Assembly (NCBI RefSeq): GCF_037646345.1
Contig: NZ_JBBEWR010000011.1
Coordinates: forward strand, 62,001-126,000
Reading direction: 5' to 3'
DNA length: 64,000 bases
DNA from: Ascidiimonas aurantiaca
GTDB lineage: Bacteria; Bacteroidota; Bacteroidia; Flavobacteriales; Flavobacteriaceae
The notes below the pieces were generated by a model, which saw nothing but the letters and a program-made list of their open reading frames with translations, searched no databases and was not told where the DNA came from. Made by a program: the position numbers and the translations under genes. Of the stretch, positions 8,168-16,996 are shown in pieces (position 1 is the stretch's first letter; every line of letters starts with the position of its first letter).

Positions 8168-10709
8168 AAAAATACGGTATTATTTAGCGCTTATACTGGT
8201 TTGTTTCTCTCCCACTGAATTTCTGGCACAGGAAAATCAGGACAAAAATGATCTCAAAGAAATACTCATTATCATTGAAAACCAATTTGGTGTAAAATTC
8301 TCCTATCAGGACAATCAGGTACACGGTATCACGGTTCCTCCCTTAGATAATTTTGAAACTTTAGACGATGCACTTCGTTTTCTAAGCACCCATACTTCCC
8401 TCAAGTTTCAGATAGTAGATGATCGCTTTATAGCAGTAAGCAGTAAAGATGAGATCACAAGGCTTTGTGGCAGTATTCGTGACGTTTATAATTATAAGGT
8501 GCTGGACGGCGCCACCGTTGTTATTTTAAATAGTGAAGAAGGAACCATTACAGATGCCAGTGGAAACTTTTCTTTCTTCAATGTTCCCTTAAATAGCATA
8601 TTAAAAATTACTTTTATAGGTTATGAACCTGTTAGCATTCCGGCAAGGCGCTTTGCCGAAAGGCCGGATTGTTCTCCTATTTTCCTGATGCCTCTGGTAG
8701 AAGAACTTGAGGAAGTAGTGGTGGTGAATTACCTTACCCGGGGTATCAATCTGAAAAGAGATGGCGCCACTGAATTGAAACCTCAACAATTCGGTATATT
8801 ACCGGGATTATCAGAACCCGATGTACTGCAAACCATACAGGCACTTCCCGGGATAGAAAGCAGAGATGAGAGTATTTCCAATATTAATATAAGGGGAGGT
8901 ACCCATGACCAAAACCTCATTTTGTGGGATGGTATTAAAATGTACCACACCGGACATTTTTTCGGATTGATCTCTGCATTCAATCCCTATCTTACCGAGA
9001 AAGTCGAAATTGTTAAAAACGGTACCAGTGCCCGGTTCAACGATGCTGTTTCCAGTACCATTAATATGCAAACCCGGGATAATGTGGTAACTGATTTTTC
9101 AGGAGGCGCCGGTTTTAATCTCATTAGTGGTGACTTTTTTGCGCTGGTTCCCATATCTGAAAAGTGGTCAGCTCAGGTATCGGCAAGACGATCGGTTACT
9201 GATTATATAAACACACCTACCTTTGAGCAGTTTTTTCAACGATCTTTTCAGGACACTGAAATAAGCAATGAAACCACTACCGGTACCGACGGGGGTGAAG
9301 AAGAGTTAACAGGGAACGAAAGCTTCTTTTTTTATGATTATGCAGCTAAACTACTATTTGATCCTTCTGAAAATGATAAAATACGTATTAGTTTTATTGG
9401 GGTTCACAACGAGCTGTTTTATGATGAATTTGGAGAAACTCAAGATGATACGCGAACGAGCTCACTGGACCAAACTAATATTGGTGTAGGTGGCAGCTGG
9501 GAGAGAAACTGGAACCCTTCTTTTTCTACCGAGATCTCAGGATATTATACCCAATATAATATTAATGCCATTAATTACAATGTAAGAGATGACCAGCGAC
9601 TGGTTCAGGAAAATAACGTGCTGGAATCTGGAGGTAAGATCCATTCAGTATATAGATTTAATGAAAATCTTGTTCTGGAAGGAGGATACCAGTTTTATGA
9701 ACTTGGGGTAACCAATGCTGTTGATGTAAACAATCCTGTGTTTTTTCAAACCACTAAAAATGTTCTCAGAAATCATGCTCTGTTTAACGAAGTTACCTAT
9801 GAAACCAATAAAACCTTCTTAAAAGCAGGAGTACGACTCAATTATGCTGAAAATTTTGGCCGTTTTATACCAGAACCCCGCCTTAATTTAAGGCATGAGG
9901 TCTTTACAGGTTTCTCGTTAAAGGCTATGGGAGAATTCAGGAGCCAGTTTATTTCGCAGGTTATTGACCTAAGAGAGGATTTTCTGGGTATTGACCAACG
10001 GCGATGGGTACTCTCTGATAACAATGAAACACCTGTCATTACCAGCCAACAGGCATCGGCCGGTTTTGATTATAAAAAAAATGGCTGGCTTTTGAGTGCA
10101 GAAGCTTACTATAAAGAAGTAGAAGGCATAACCACGCGTAGCCAGGGGTTTCAGGATCAGAATCAACTTATAAACGCAATAGGTTCCTACCAAATTAAAG
10201 GGGCGGAACTGCTTATCAATAAAAAAAACCAGATCTACAGCATCTGGCTCACCTATACTTTTAATGAGAATAATTATACTTTTGAGGATCTGGTTCCCGA
10301 TACATTCCCCAATAATGTAGATATAAGACACTCTGTTACCCTTGCCGGTAATTACACTTACCGAAACCTGAAACTGGCCATAGGGCTTAATTGGAGAAGC
10401 GGAACACCTTTTACACTTCCCGATAGTGAGAGCCCTGTTAATGACAACATAGTTCCGGCCAGAATAAATTACCAAGCAACAAACTCAGAAAATCTGGATG
10501 ACTATATCCGGGCAGATATCTCGGCTATATACAATTTTAATCTCTTCCCAAAAATACCTGCTACGGTAGGGGTCTCTGTATTAAATGTCCTAAACAGGGA
10601 AAATCTTCTCAACACTTATTTCAGATTGAATGAGAACAATGAAGTACAAAGAATAGAGAGCCGCTCACTGGGTATTACACCAAACATGAGCTTCAGGATA
10701 CGGTTTTAA
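8157..10709 (+). CDS. TonB-dependent receptor with STN signalling domain
   Basis: An 850-residue outer-membrane receptor. Signal peptide at residues 1-24 (ends FLAQ); STN domain at about 35-95 (IIENQFGVKFSYQDNQV...); carboxypeptidase-like regulatory domain at about 100-175 (GSIRDVYNYKVLDGATVVI...); plug at about 210-320 (QTIQALPGIESRDESISNINIRGG); then a 22-strand barrel ending in an aromatic strand, NMSFRIRF. The STN domain is the part that touches FecR, so this is the sensor and transporter of the module. The substrate is not evident from sequence. The following terminator ends the operon. Confidence 0.95.
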   Translation: MLIKKIRYYLALILVCFSPTEFLAQENQDKNDLKEILIIIENQFGVKFSYQDNQVHGITVPPLDNFETLDDALRFLSTHTSLKFQIVDDRFIAVSSKDEITRLCGSIRDVYNYKVLDGATVVILNSEEGTITDASGNFSFFNVPLNSILKITFIGYEPVSIPARRFAERPDCSPIFLMPLVEELEEVVVVNYLTRGINLKRDGATELKPQQFGILPGLSEPDVLQTIQALPGIESRDESISNINIRGGTHDQNLILWDGIKMYHTGHFFGLISAFNPYLTEKVEIVKNGTSARFNDAVSSTINMQTRDNVVTDFSGGAGFNLISGDFFALVPISEKWSAQVSARRSVTDYINTPTFEQFFQRSFQDTEISNETTTGTDGGEEELTGNESFFFYDYAAKLLFDPSENDKIRISFIGVHNELFYDEFGETQDDTRTSSLDQTNIGVGGSWERNWNPSFSTEISGYYTQYNINAINYNVRDDQRLVQENNVLESGGKIHSVYRFNENLVLEGGYQFYELGVTNAVDVNNPVFFQTTKNVLRNHALFNEVTYETNKTFLKAGVRLNYAENFGRFIPEPRLNLRHEVFTGFSLKAMGEFRSQFISQVIDLREDFLGIDQRRWVLSDNNETPVITSQQASAGFDYKKNGWLLSAEAYYKEVEGITTRSQGFQDQNQLINAIGSYQIKGAELLINKKNQIYSIWLTYTFNENNYTFEDLVPDTFPNNVDIRHSVTLAGNYTYRNLKLAIGLNWRSGTPFTLPDSESPVNDNIVPARINYQATNSENLDDYIRADISAIYNFNLFPKIPATVGVSVLNVLNRENLLNTYFRLNENNEVQRIESRSLGITPNMSFRIRF

Positions 10710-10710
10710 A

Positions 10711-10740
10711 AAAGATCCCGGGAAAATTCCCGGGATCTTT
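10711..10740. terminator. Bidirectional terminator between TonB receptor and hmuY
   Basis: Near-perfect 14-base inverted repeat AAAGATCCCGGGAA (10711-10724) and TTCCCGGGATCTTT (10727-10740), immediately after the stop of the receptor gene and before the convergent hmuY. It has A/T runs on both sides, so it can serve both strands. Confidence 0.88.
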
Positions 10741-10768
10741 CATACACACAATGGCTATTCATCACAAA

Positions 10769-11410
10769 TTAATTAACAAATGAAAGCGAGCCATCTGCCT
10801 GATATACGTACCTGAACGTATAATATCTTTCCTCGTCTGTAGAGGGATCTGGCTGAGAAGGAGCATCTTTATAATAACTCAGTATTTCCATCTTGGCATA
10901 CTTACCATCGTGGGTACGTATTACCAATACACGACCTGCCAGTGGGGTTACAAGATTTTGCGACCCGTCATAATTATACCACCCCTGGTCACTTAAGGGG
11001 GTTAATGCAAAACCATTGGCGCTGTCCTGAAGAAATAAGGAAGCTTCAGGAGCTTCGGTTACTCCTTCAAAAGTACTTCTTACTAAAGCGATGGCAGCAT
11101 TTCCTGTGCGTGTGGGTTCATCATCTGTTCCGGTTTCCACACCACCGTTTACGGCAATTCTGGTTCCTCTGAAAGCAATATCCCAATCAGTCTCACTTTG
11201 GGTAATATCACCGGTGGCAAAACTGAATTTTGTGAACGCACCTGAAATAGGAGTTCCTCTTCCTCCCTGTTGAGGGGCATGAAGGTTGGAAAATGTTTCT
11301 ACGGCTATCGGCTCACCGGAATCACCGTCATTACTGTCATCATCACTGCAGGAAACAAAAAAAACAGTACTAAACACTAAAAAACACAGTAGTTGAAATC
11401 TAGATCTCAT
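10769..11410 (-). CDS. hmuY: HmuY-family haem-binding lipoprotein
   Basis: A 213-residue lipoprotein (lipobox FVSC near residue 21, followed by SDDDSNDGD). The mature part has the HmuY pattern: FSFATGDITQSETDWDIAFRGTRIAVNGG in the middle, and KMEILSYYKD...YYTFRYVYQADGS near the end. HmuY of Porphyromonas captures haem and passes it to the receptor HmuR. It is the last gene of a three-gene minus-strand operon starting with a TonB receptor, which supports a haem role. The axial ligands of this protein cannot be assigned by eye. Confidence 0.88.
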   Translation of the reverse strand: MRSRFQLLCFLVFSTVFFVSCSDDDSNDGDSGEPIAVETFSNLHAPQQGGRGTPISGAFTKFSFATGDITQSETDWDIAFRGTRIAVNGGVETGTDDEPTRTGNAAIALVRSTFEGVTEAPEASLFLQDSANGFALTPLSDQGWYNYDGSQNLVTPLAGRVLVIRTHDGKYAKMEILSYYKDAPSQPDPSTDEERYYTFRYVYQADGSLSFVN

Positions 11411-11416
11411 AACAAT

Positions 11417-11644
11417 TTATATATAAGGATTAAAGAATAGTTTAATGTAATTACGTATTTTAAGTACCTCCATGTTAGCAGTCAGGTCTTGCCCTTTTTC
11501 TGTTTTTTCTATCATGGAAGCAGGCGATGGTGTAGGTTTTGAAAATTTGGCAAACCCACCATAAAACAACATTGCTCCCAATACGAGCATGAAACCTATA
11601 TTGAGAAGTTTGGGTATCCGGTTTTTTGGAAATATGGTGTTCAT
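11417..11644 (-). CDS. Short membrane protein, probably a truncated DoxX-like protein
   Basis: A 75-residue protein with one membrane segment (about residues 14-31, GFMLVLGAMLFYGGFAKF). The sequence GGFAKFSKPTPSPASMIEK followed by LKIRNYI resembles the first third of DoxX-like membrane proteins of Flavobacteriia, which usually have four membrane segments and about 120-150 residues. Here the frame ends at IKLFFNPYI seven bases before hmuY, and the expected later segments are absent. It therefore looks like a shortened copy that is still translated, or a small protein of its own. Gaps to both neighbours are under 10 bases. Confidence 0.6.
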   Translation of the reverse strand: MNTIFPKNRIPKLLNIGFMLVLGAMLFYGGFAKFSKPTPSPASMIEKTEKGQDLTANMEVLKIRNYIKLFFNPYI

Positions 11645-11653
11645 GAAGCAGGT

Positions 11654-13741
11654 TTAAAAATTAAACTGTACTTTCCCATAAATAATACGTCCGGCAATGT
11701 TGGTAGCGTTTGCGGGATCTGTAAAGTCCAGAAGATTATCTACTCCTGCCTGAACGAGATAGTGTTTTCCAAAACGCTTGGAGAAAGAAGCATCCAACAA
11801 AACAAACGGATCTGCAAAACGGTCAAAGTCATCAAGAAAGCCATTATTGTTGGAGTCAAAAAGTCCGTATTTACTGCGGTAGGTGGCTCTGAAAGTAGCT
11901 TCAGAGTTCCACTTGGGCAATGAATAAAATGCCTTGAAGTTTGCTGTATGCCTTGAACGGTTATAAAGCCCGAAATAATCTGAGGCATCTATTTCAATGG
12001 TCTCCAGTGTTTCCGGATCTCTGGCAAACTCTCCTTCTTCCCTAATTCGATCTATAACATCCTGATCTTTGGCAATGAGGTATTGATATCCGGCCTGAAG
12101 TTTTAACGTTCTGCTAAACCGGTAGATAAGATTGGTCTCAAGCCCTCCGGTAAACACCTGTCCTATATTACGGTAGCTAAATATATTCTGTCCGTTATTA
12201 AGGCGGGCCACCGCCTGAATGTCAATAAGGTTTTCTATTTCATTGTAGAAAAAGTTAACATCTGCTTTTAATTTATTCCTGTTGTAAACGAAACCAAAAT
12301 TATATCCTACTGAATTTTCGGTAGATAACTCATCGTCAAAAAAAGACAACGGTACGGTAAAATTCTGGATACGCCCCTGGTCATCCAACTCTCTAAGACG
12401 TTCTGCTGCTACGTTATAGCCCAATACTACATAACCAATGGAATTGTTCTCAAAATCAAAGAATAGCTGGCGCAGGTCTGGTACTTTAAAACCAAAACCG
12501 GCTGAAGCTCTCAGGCTCCAATCAGTATTTAATCGGTAATTAACGGCCAGCTTGGGCGTAAAGGCAGATTCGTAAATATTGTGTTTATCAAAGCGGGCTC
12601 CTGCTATGATATTTACTTTCTCAAATAGGTGAAAATCGTATTGTGCAAAACCATATAAAGCATCAAAAGCAACCTGTTCATCAAAAAAAGTACGATCCAG
12701 CCTACTATAGTTCCCTCCGGCTCCAATGGTGAGTATATTTTTCGGGGCCAATTCGTAAGATGCCCGTATTTCAGGACGAATGAGGCGCTCATTATAATAA
12801 CTGTTTCCCTGTACCTCCAGATCATCCACAAAAAGGGCAGCCTGATCTGCCTTATATCCGGTTACATACATTTCGTATGTAATATCAAACTTATCAGAAG
12901 GCTTATGTATGCCCCGCGTATGTACATTCCATTCATCAATAGAGGCTGTTCCATCTACCACTTCTTCATTAATTAAAGTAAAAACATCGGCATCCTGACG
13001 AAAGAAACGCCCGGAAACTAAAAATTTAAGCTTTTCCGAAGGGTCATAACGAAACTGCAAATTTCCGGTTTGGTTATTAAAAGGGGCCACTGTAGGAATA
13101 CTGTTTGCTTCGTTCAGATCAAATCCCTGGGTGCGGAAATCATTAAAATATGCACTTATCCCCAATTTTTCGCTTCCAAAGGTTACTTGGACGTTGGTGT
13201 CATAGGTTTCAAAGCTACCAGCTCTGGAGTCTAAAGAGCCTTGTAAGGAGCTTTTTTCGGGAGTCTCGGTAATAATATTGATAACGCCTCCTAATGCTTC
13301 GGAACCGTATAGACTGGAAGAAGGCCCTTTAACAATTTCGATCTGCTTCACATTTCCCAAAGTAATCCGGTTAAGATCAAGGGTGCCTGCAGATCTCCCT
13401 ACCAAAGGAACCCCATCTATCAAAATAAGGGTGTATTGTGCATCCAATCCCTGCATTTGTACTCCTTCTACTCCGCCAAAATCGGGAACGGTTATAATTC
13501 CGGTTTGTTCATTGAGAATATCATTGAGCCGTAAAGAACCTGTAGTCTTAATTTGTTCTTTGGATATTAACTGTGCGGGTAAAGGCAAAGCAGATAATTG
13601 TCTGACCGTACGCGTAGCAGTAACAATCACCTCTTCAAGATCCTGTTGCAGTATAGAATCTTTAGAAACTGCCGGGCCCTGACTAAAAAGGACGGCAGGA
13701 AACAAAAAAAATAGTACTAAATAATTTTTATTTAGACTCAT
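11654..13741 (-). CDS. TonB-dependent receptor, probable haem transporter (HmuR-like)
   Basis: An outer-membrane receptor of 695 residues from the ATG at 13741 (an earlier ATG at 13762 is possible, but the signal peptide MSLNKNYLVLFFLFPAVLFSQ starts at 13741). The TonB box region is EEVIVTATRT, followed by a plug domain with the motifs GVEGVQMQGLDAQYTLILIDGVPLVG and GPSSSLYGSEALGGVINIIT, then the barrel, which ends in IYGKVQFNF. The colicin-I-receptor-like plug plus the HmuY partner downstream point to haem. It has no STN domain, so it is not a sensor. First gene of the operon with the DoxX-like protein and hmuY. Confidence 0.92.
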   Translation of the reverse strand: MSLNKNYLVLFFLFPAVLFSQGPAVSKDSILQQDLEEVIVTATRTVRQLSALPLPAQLISKEQIKTTGSLRLNDILNEQTGIITVPDFGGVEGVQMQGLDAQYTLILIDGVPLVGRSAGTLDLNRITLGNVKQIEIVKGPSSSLYGSEALGGVINIITETPEKSSLQGSLDSRAGSFETYDTNVQVTFGSEKLGISAYFNDFRTQGFDLNEANSIPTVAPFNNQTGNLQFRYDPSEKLKFLVSGRFFRQDADVFTLINEEVVDGTASIDEWNVHTRGIHKPSDKFDITYEMYVTGYKADQAALFVDDLEVQGNSYYNERLIRPEIRASYELAPKNILTIGAGGNYSRLDRTFFDEQVAFDALYGFAQYDFHLFEKVNIIAGARFDKHNIYESAFTPKLAVNYRLNTDWSLRASAGFGFKVPDLRQLFFDFENNSIGYVVLGYNVAAERLRELDDQGRIQNFTVPLSFFDDELSTENSVGYNFGFVYNRNKLKADVNFFYNEIENLIDIQAVARLNNGQNIFSYRNIGQVFTGGLETNLIYRFSRTLKLQAGYQYLIAKDQDVIDRIREEGEFARDPETLETIEIDASDYFGLYNRSRHTANFKAFYSLPKWNSEATFRATYRSKYGLFDSNNNGFLDDFDRFADPFVLLDASFSKRFGKHYLVQAGVDNLLDFTDPANATNIAGRIIYGKVQFNF

Positions 13742-13759
13742 TATTGATAATTTTGACTG

Positions 13760-13767
13760 CAAATATA
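13760..13767 (-). promoter_or_regulatory. Candidate -7 element of the haem operon
   Basis: Minus strand TATATTTG fits the Bacteroidota -7 consensus TAnnTTTG, 18 bases before the ATG at 13741. The -33 region (about 13787) is AT-rich but is only a weak match to TTTG. A further AT-rich stretch upstream could hold a Fur-type site; I could not align one convincingly. Confidence 0.45.
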
Positions 13768-14168
13768 AATCTTATTTTTATTGAATCTAATTAAAATTAA
13801 TGTTTTTCACATCGTGTTTTTTTCCAGAACCACGATCAAATGAAAAACTGCACTTTTATCCGTCTTTGATAACCATTTGTTTACGAACAAGAATGTTAAA
13901 AAGCGAGATTTATGGTTTTTTATGAATGTTGCGGGACACGGGAAGTGGTTTTTCTCAGCAAGTGTTTGAGTGCAATTACCAAAACGCTAATGATAAAGAT
14001 AGAACCCTCATTGGGAAAGTAACAGTTCTGCAAAGAAGGAAAACCGGCCGGTACTGTTCATGGGCAGATGTAATGAAGACCACCTATATGCATAGCAGGA
14101 TCGTTATTCTAAAACCACTGAAGTAGTTATGAATAATTTATTGTTTTCAATTTAGAAAAGATGATTGG
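13768..14168. other. Intergenic region upstream of the haem operon
   Basis: About 400 bases between the start of the haem receptor gene and the end of argS. A 66-codon frame at 13926-14126 on the plus strand has no recognisable similarity, no convincing promoter and a mixed, non-coding look, so I do not annotate it. No terminator for argS is evident. Confidence 0.5.
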
Positions 14169-16061
14169 CTACATGCGCTCGGGTACTTCTATACCCAACA
14201 GATATAATGATCTTTTAATAATCTCTCCCACTTTGTCAGAAAGCTGTATCCTGAAACGCTTGCTTTCCTCTTCTTCTGCTCCCAGGATAGAAACATTTTG
14301 ATAAAAAGAATTGAACTCTTTTACGAGCTCATACACATAATTAGCAATAAGGGCAGGACTGTAATTCTCTGCAGCCTGTTGCAAGGTTTCTGGAAAAAGC
14401 TGCAAACGTTTTAAAAGCTCTCTCTCTTTATTATGTAAAACGTATGAGGTACTCACAGGTGAGAGGTAATCAAAGTCTGTTTTTCGCAGAATAGACTGTA
14501 TCCTGGCATAGGTATATTGGAGAAACGGCCCTGTATTCCCCTGAAAATCTACGGATTCTTCAGGATTGAATAATATACGTTTTCTGGGATCTACTTTTAG
14601 TACATAATATTTAAGTGCTCCCAGCCCAATGATTTTGTATAATGTCTGTTTTTCTTCGGGTGTATAGCCTTCCAGCTTACCCAGCTCGGTAGCCAGGGTT
14701 TCCGCAGTACGTGTCATTTCTTCTAAAAGATCATCTGCATCTACTACGGTTCCTTCCCTGCTTTTCATTTTTCCACTGGGCAGATCGACCATTCCGTAAC
14801 TAAGATGGTACAGGTTATCTGCCCATGAAAATCCAAGTTTCTTTAATATCAGGAACAATACTTTAAAGTGGTAATCCTGCTCATTACCCACTGTATATAC
14901 CAGTCCGCCCACATTGGGATAATCAGTGACTCTCTGTATGGCGGTACCTATATCCTGTGTCATATACACAGCGGTACCATCTGCTCTTAACACAATTTTT
15001 TCGTCTAAACCTTCATCAGAAAGGTCTATCCATACACTTCCGTCTGCTTTTTTGTAGAAAACTCCTTTTTCAAGTCCCATCTCTACCACCTGTTTCCCCA
15101 GCAGGTAGGTATTGCTTTCATAATAAAGCTTATCAAAATCAACTCCCAGATTTTTATAGGTTTCTTCAAAACCATCGTAAACCCAGCCATTCATTTTTTT
15201 CCATAAGGCTACAATTTCAGGGTCTCCCGACTCCCATTTTCGGAGCATTTCCTGTGCCTGTGCGCCTAAATCACTTATGGTATTAAAATAATCATTCTTA
15301 AAGTGTTTTCTAAACTCTTTAAGAAGTCCTTTCTCTGTAATTTCACTCTGTTCTTTGAGGAGTTTTTCGGCCAAAGGGGTACTGCGAAATTTTTGGAACT
15401 CTTTTTGCCCATCAGGGGAAGAAAGCCAGGCTGTATATTCCTGCTGAAATTCTTTTTCAAATTTCACATAATAGTTACCTACGAGTTTGTCTCCTTTCAA
15501 TTGAGTAGAATCAGGAGTTTCGCCATTCCCGTATTTTTTCCAGGCCAGCATGGATTTGCAAATGTGTATCCCTCTGTCGTTAATGATCTGGGTTTTATAT
15601 ACAGGAGTTCCTGACGCTTCCAGAATGCGGGCCACTGAGAAGCCAAGCAAATTGTTACGAACATGCCCAAGGTGAAGAGGCTTATTGGTATTAGGAGAAG
15701 AATATTCTACCATCACGGCCTTACCATCTTCCGGAACACCTGTTATTCCATATTTTCTATCTTTCTGAAGGCTATGAAAAAAATCCATGAAATACGAATC
15801 GGCCAGAACAAGGTTTAAAAACCCTTTTACTACATTAAAACGGGCTACTTCATCAACATGTGTTACCAGATACTCCCCTAGGGTTTCTCCAATTTTTTGA
15901 GGATTTCCTTTTAATACTCGTAACATGGGAAAAACCACTACAGTAATATCTCCTTCAAAATCTTTTCGGGTACCCTGAAACTCTACGCTTTCCAGAGAAG
16001 CATTCCAGAGTTTCTGTACGGCCTCTTTTACACTTGATTCCAGTATCTGCTGAATATTCAT
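14169..16061 (-). CDS. argS: Arginyl-tRNA synthetase
   Basis: A 630-residue class I aminoacyl-tRNA synthetase. The ATG at 16061 (MNIQQILESSVKEAV) is the usual start; an ATG six codons earlier is less likely. The N-terminal Add-1 domain is followed by the HIGH motif in VEYSSPNTNKPLHLGHVRNN, with HLGH. The KMSKS region is replaced by MKSREGTVV, as normal in bacterial ArgS. The C-terminal anticodon-binding domain ends in YLLGIEVPERM, a typical ArgS end. Length is slightly above the E. coli form. It is a single gene with no close same-strand neighbour. Confidence 0.97.
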   Translation of the reverse strand: MNIQQILESSVKEAVQKLWNASLESVEFQGTRKDFEGDITVVVFPMLRVLKGNPQKIGETLGEYLVTHVDEVARFNVVKGFLNLVLADSYFMDFFHSLQKDRKYGITGVPEDGKAVMVEYSSPNTNKPLHLGHVRNNLLGFSVARILEASGTPVYKTQIINDRGIHICKSMLAWKKYGNGETPDSTQLKGDKLVGNYYVKFEKEFQQEYTAWLSSPDGQKEFQKFRSTPLAEKLLKEQSEITEKGLLKEFRKHFKNDYFNTISDLGAQAQEMLRKWESGDPEIVALWKKMNGWVYDGFEETYKNLGVDFDKLYYESNTYLLGKQVVEMGLEKGVFYKKADGSVWIDLSDEGLDEKIVLRADGTAVYMTQDIGTAIQRVTDYPNVGGLVYTVGNEQDYHFKVLFLILKKLGFSWADNLYHLSYGMVDLPSGKMKSREGTVVDADDLLEEMTRTAETLATELGKLEGYTPEEKQTLYKIIGLGALKYYVLKVDPRKRILFNPEESVDFQGNTGPFLQYTYARIQSILRKTDFDYLSPVSTSYVLHNKERELLKRLQLFPETLQQAAENYSPALIANYVYELVKEFNSFYQNVSILGAEEEESKRFRIQLSDKVGEIIKRSLYLLGIEVPERM

Positions 16062-16528
16062 GTATTGTGTTTTAATCACTGTTTTTTAAGGCTCCAAAGA
16101 TAAAGAATCTCACCAAAGTTTAGGGTTTGGTTAACCGATTTAAAAATGGAAAAACAGTATCTTGTAATGAAATTAAACCTTTATGGAACATTGCAAACAC
16201 ACTATGCCGGCATTAGTTTCAGTAAGTATGAACCAGCAAGTCTGTTTTTTTTGAGGATAGGCCGGGATTCACCAAATTACTTTTCAAGATGAGAACTATG
16301 CAGTAAAGGGTGTGATGAGGTTGAAATCTATTCTGGAAATGCGATAATAAGAGGTTTCCGGAAACACTGTTGCTGTATAATTGAACGGTTCTATATTGAC
16401 ATACATATAGCTGGTACGGTATTATCTTAACGGTTCTCTCAAGAGCAACCCCCGTGGGTAAAAAGAGTTTGCTATTTTTGACAGTGACGGTAACATAATT
16501 AAATTTAAATAATCTTCAATTTAAAAAT
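16062..16528. other. Divergent intergenic region upstream of argS and a conserved hypothetical gene
   Basis: About 470 bases with no coding frame. It holds a perfect 12-base palindrome GTTTCCGGAAAC at 16354-16365 and a direct repeat AACGGTTCT at 16384-16392 and 16429-16437. A TATTTTTG at 16473-16480 matches the -7 consensus and may drive the plus-strand gene at 16529, though a -33 partner is not clear. Confidence 0.5.
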
Positions 16529-16951
16529 ATGTTGGTAAACGTATCTTATAACGACCCTTCATTAACTGACCGAATAGATAAAGAAGTGGGAAAACCATTT
16601 ACCCTTAAGGAACGGTTCAAACTCAAAGGTGTGGGCTCTCCCAAACTTTTTATTACTTCTTGTAGTATAGATATTCATAATTTGCTTGTTCTGGATAATA
16701 ATCTCAATACCTGCAATATCGAAATACGCCCTGCAGGCATTATTATTCGTTTCCGTTCATTACTCGAAACTTTTGCACTGGTAGTCCCTTTTTATAAACT
16801 CAAAATCTATAAAGGCCAGGCACGCGAATACTCTCTTTACAGAGATCATTATTTTATAAAAGTGAAAGCTGATGAAAACGTGCACACCTTTATGAGAAAA
16901 CTGGCAGGCTATAAATCTGATCTCGCCCCTACCAATATTGAAGACCTGTGA
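16529..16951 (+). CDS. Conserved-looking hypothetical protein
   Basis: A 140-residue soluble protein with no signal peptide and no membrane segment. The central part alternates hydrophobic residues (KLFITSCSIDIHNLLVLD, CNIEIRPAGIIIRFRSLLETFALVVPFYKL) and so looks like a beta-rich domain. I do not recognise the family. It lies 45 bases before the SDR-DUF2867 gene on the same strand, so the two may be co-transcribed. Base composition is like its neighbours. The coding call rests on length, even codon use and placement. Confidence 0.65.
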   Translation: MLVNVSYNDPSLTDRIDKEVGKPFTLKERFKLKGVGSPKLFITSCSIDIHNLLVLDNNLNTCNIEIRPAGIIIRFRSLLETFALVVPFYKLKIYKGQAREYSLYRDHYFIKVKADENVHTFMRKLAGYKSDLAPTNIEDL

Positions 16952-16996
16952 ATGTAGAAAAGAAAGAAAATATTTATTACATTTAAAGAAAAGTTC

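Noticed and set aside
13926..14126. 66-codon plus-strand frame upstream of the haem operon.
   Set aside because: No similarity, promoter or partner; amino-acid make-up does not look like a folded protein.
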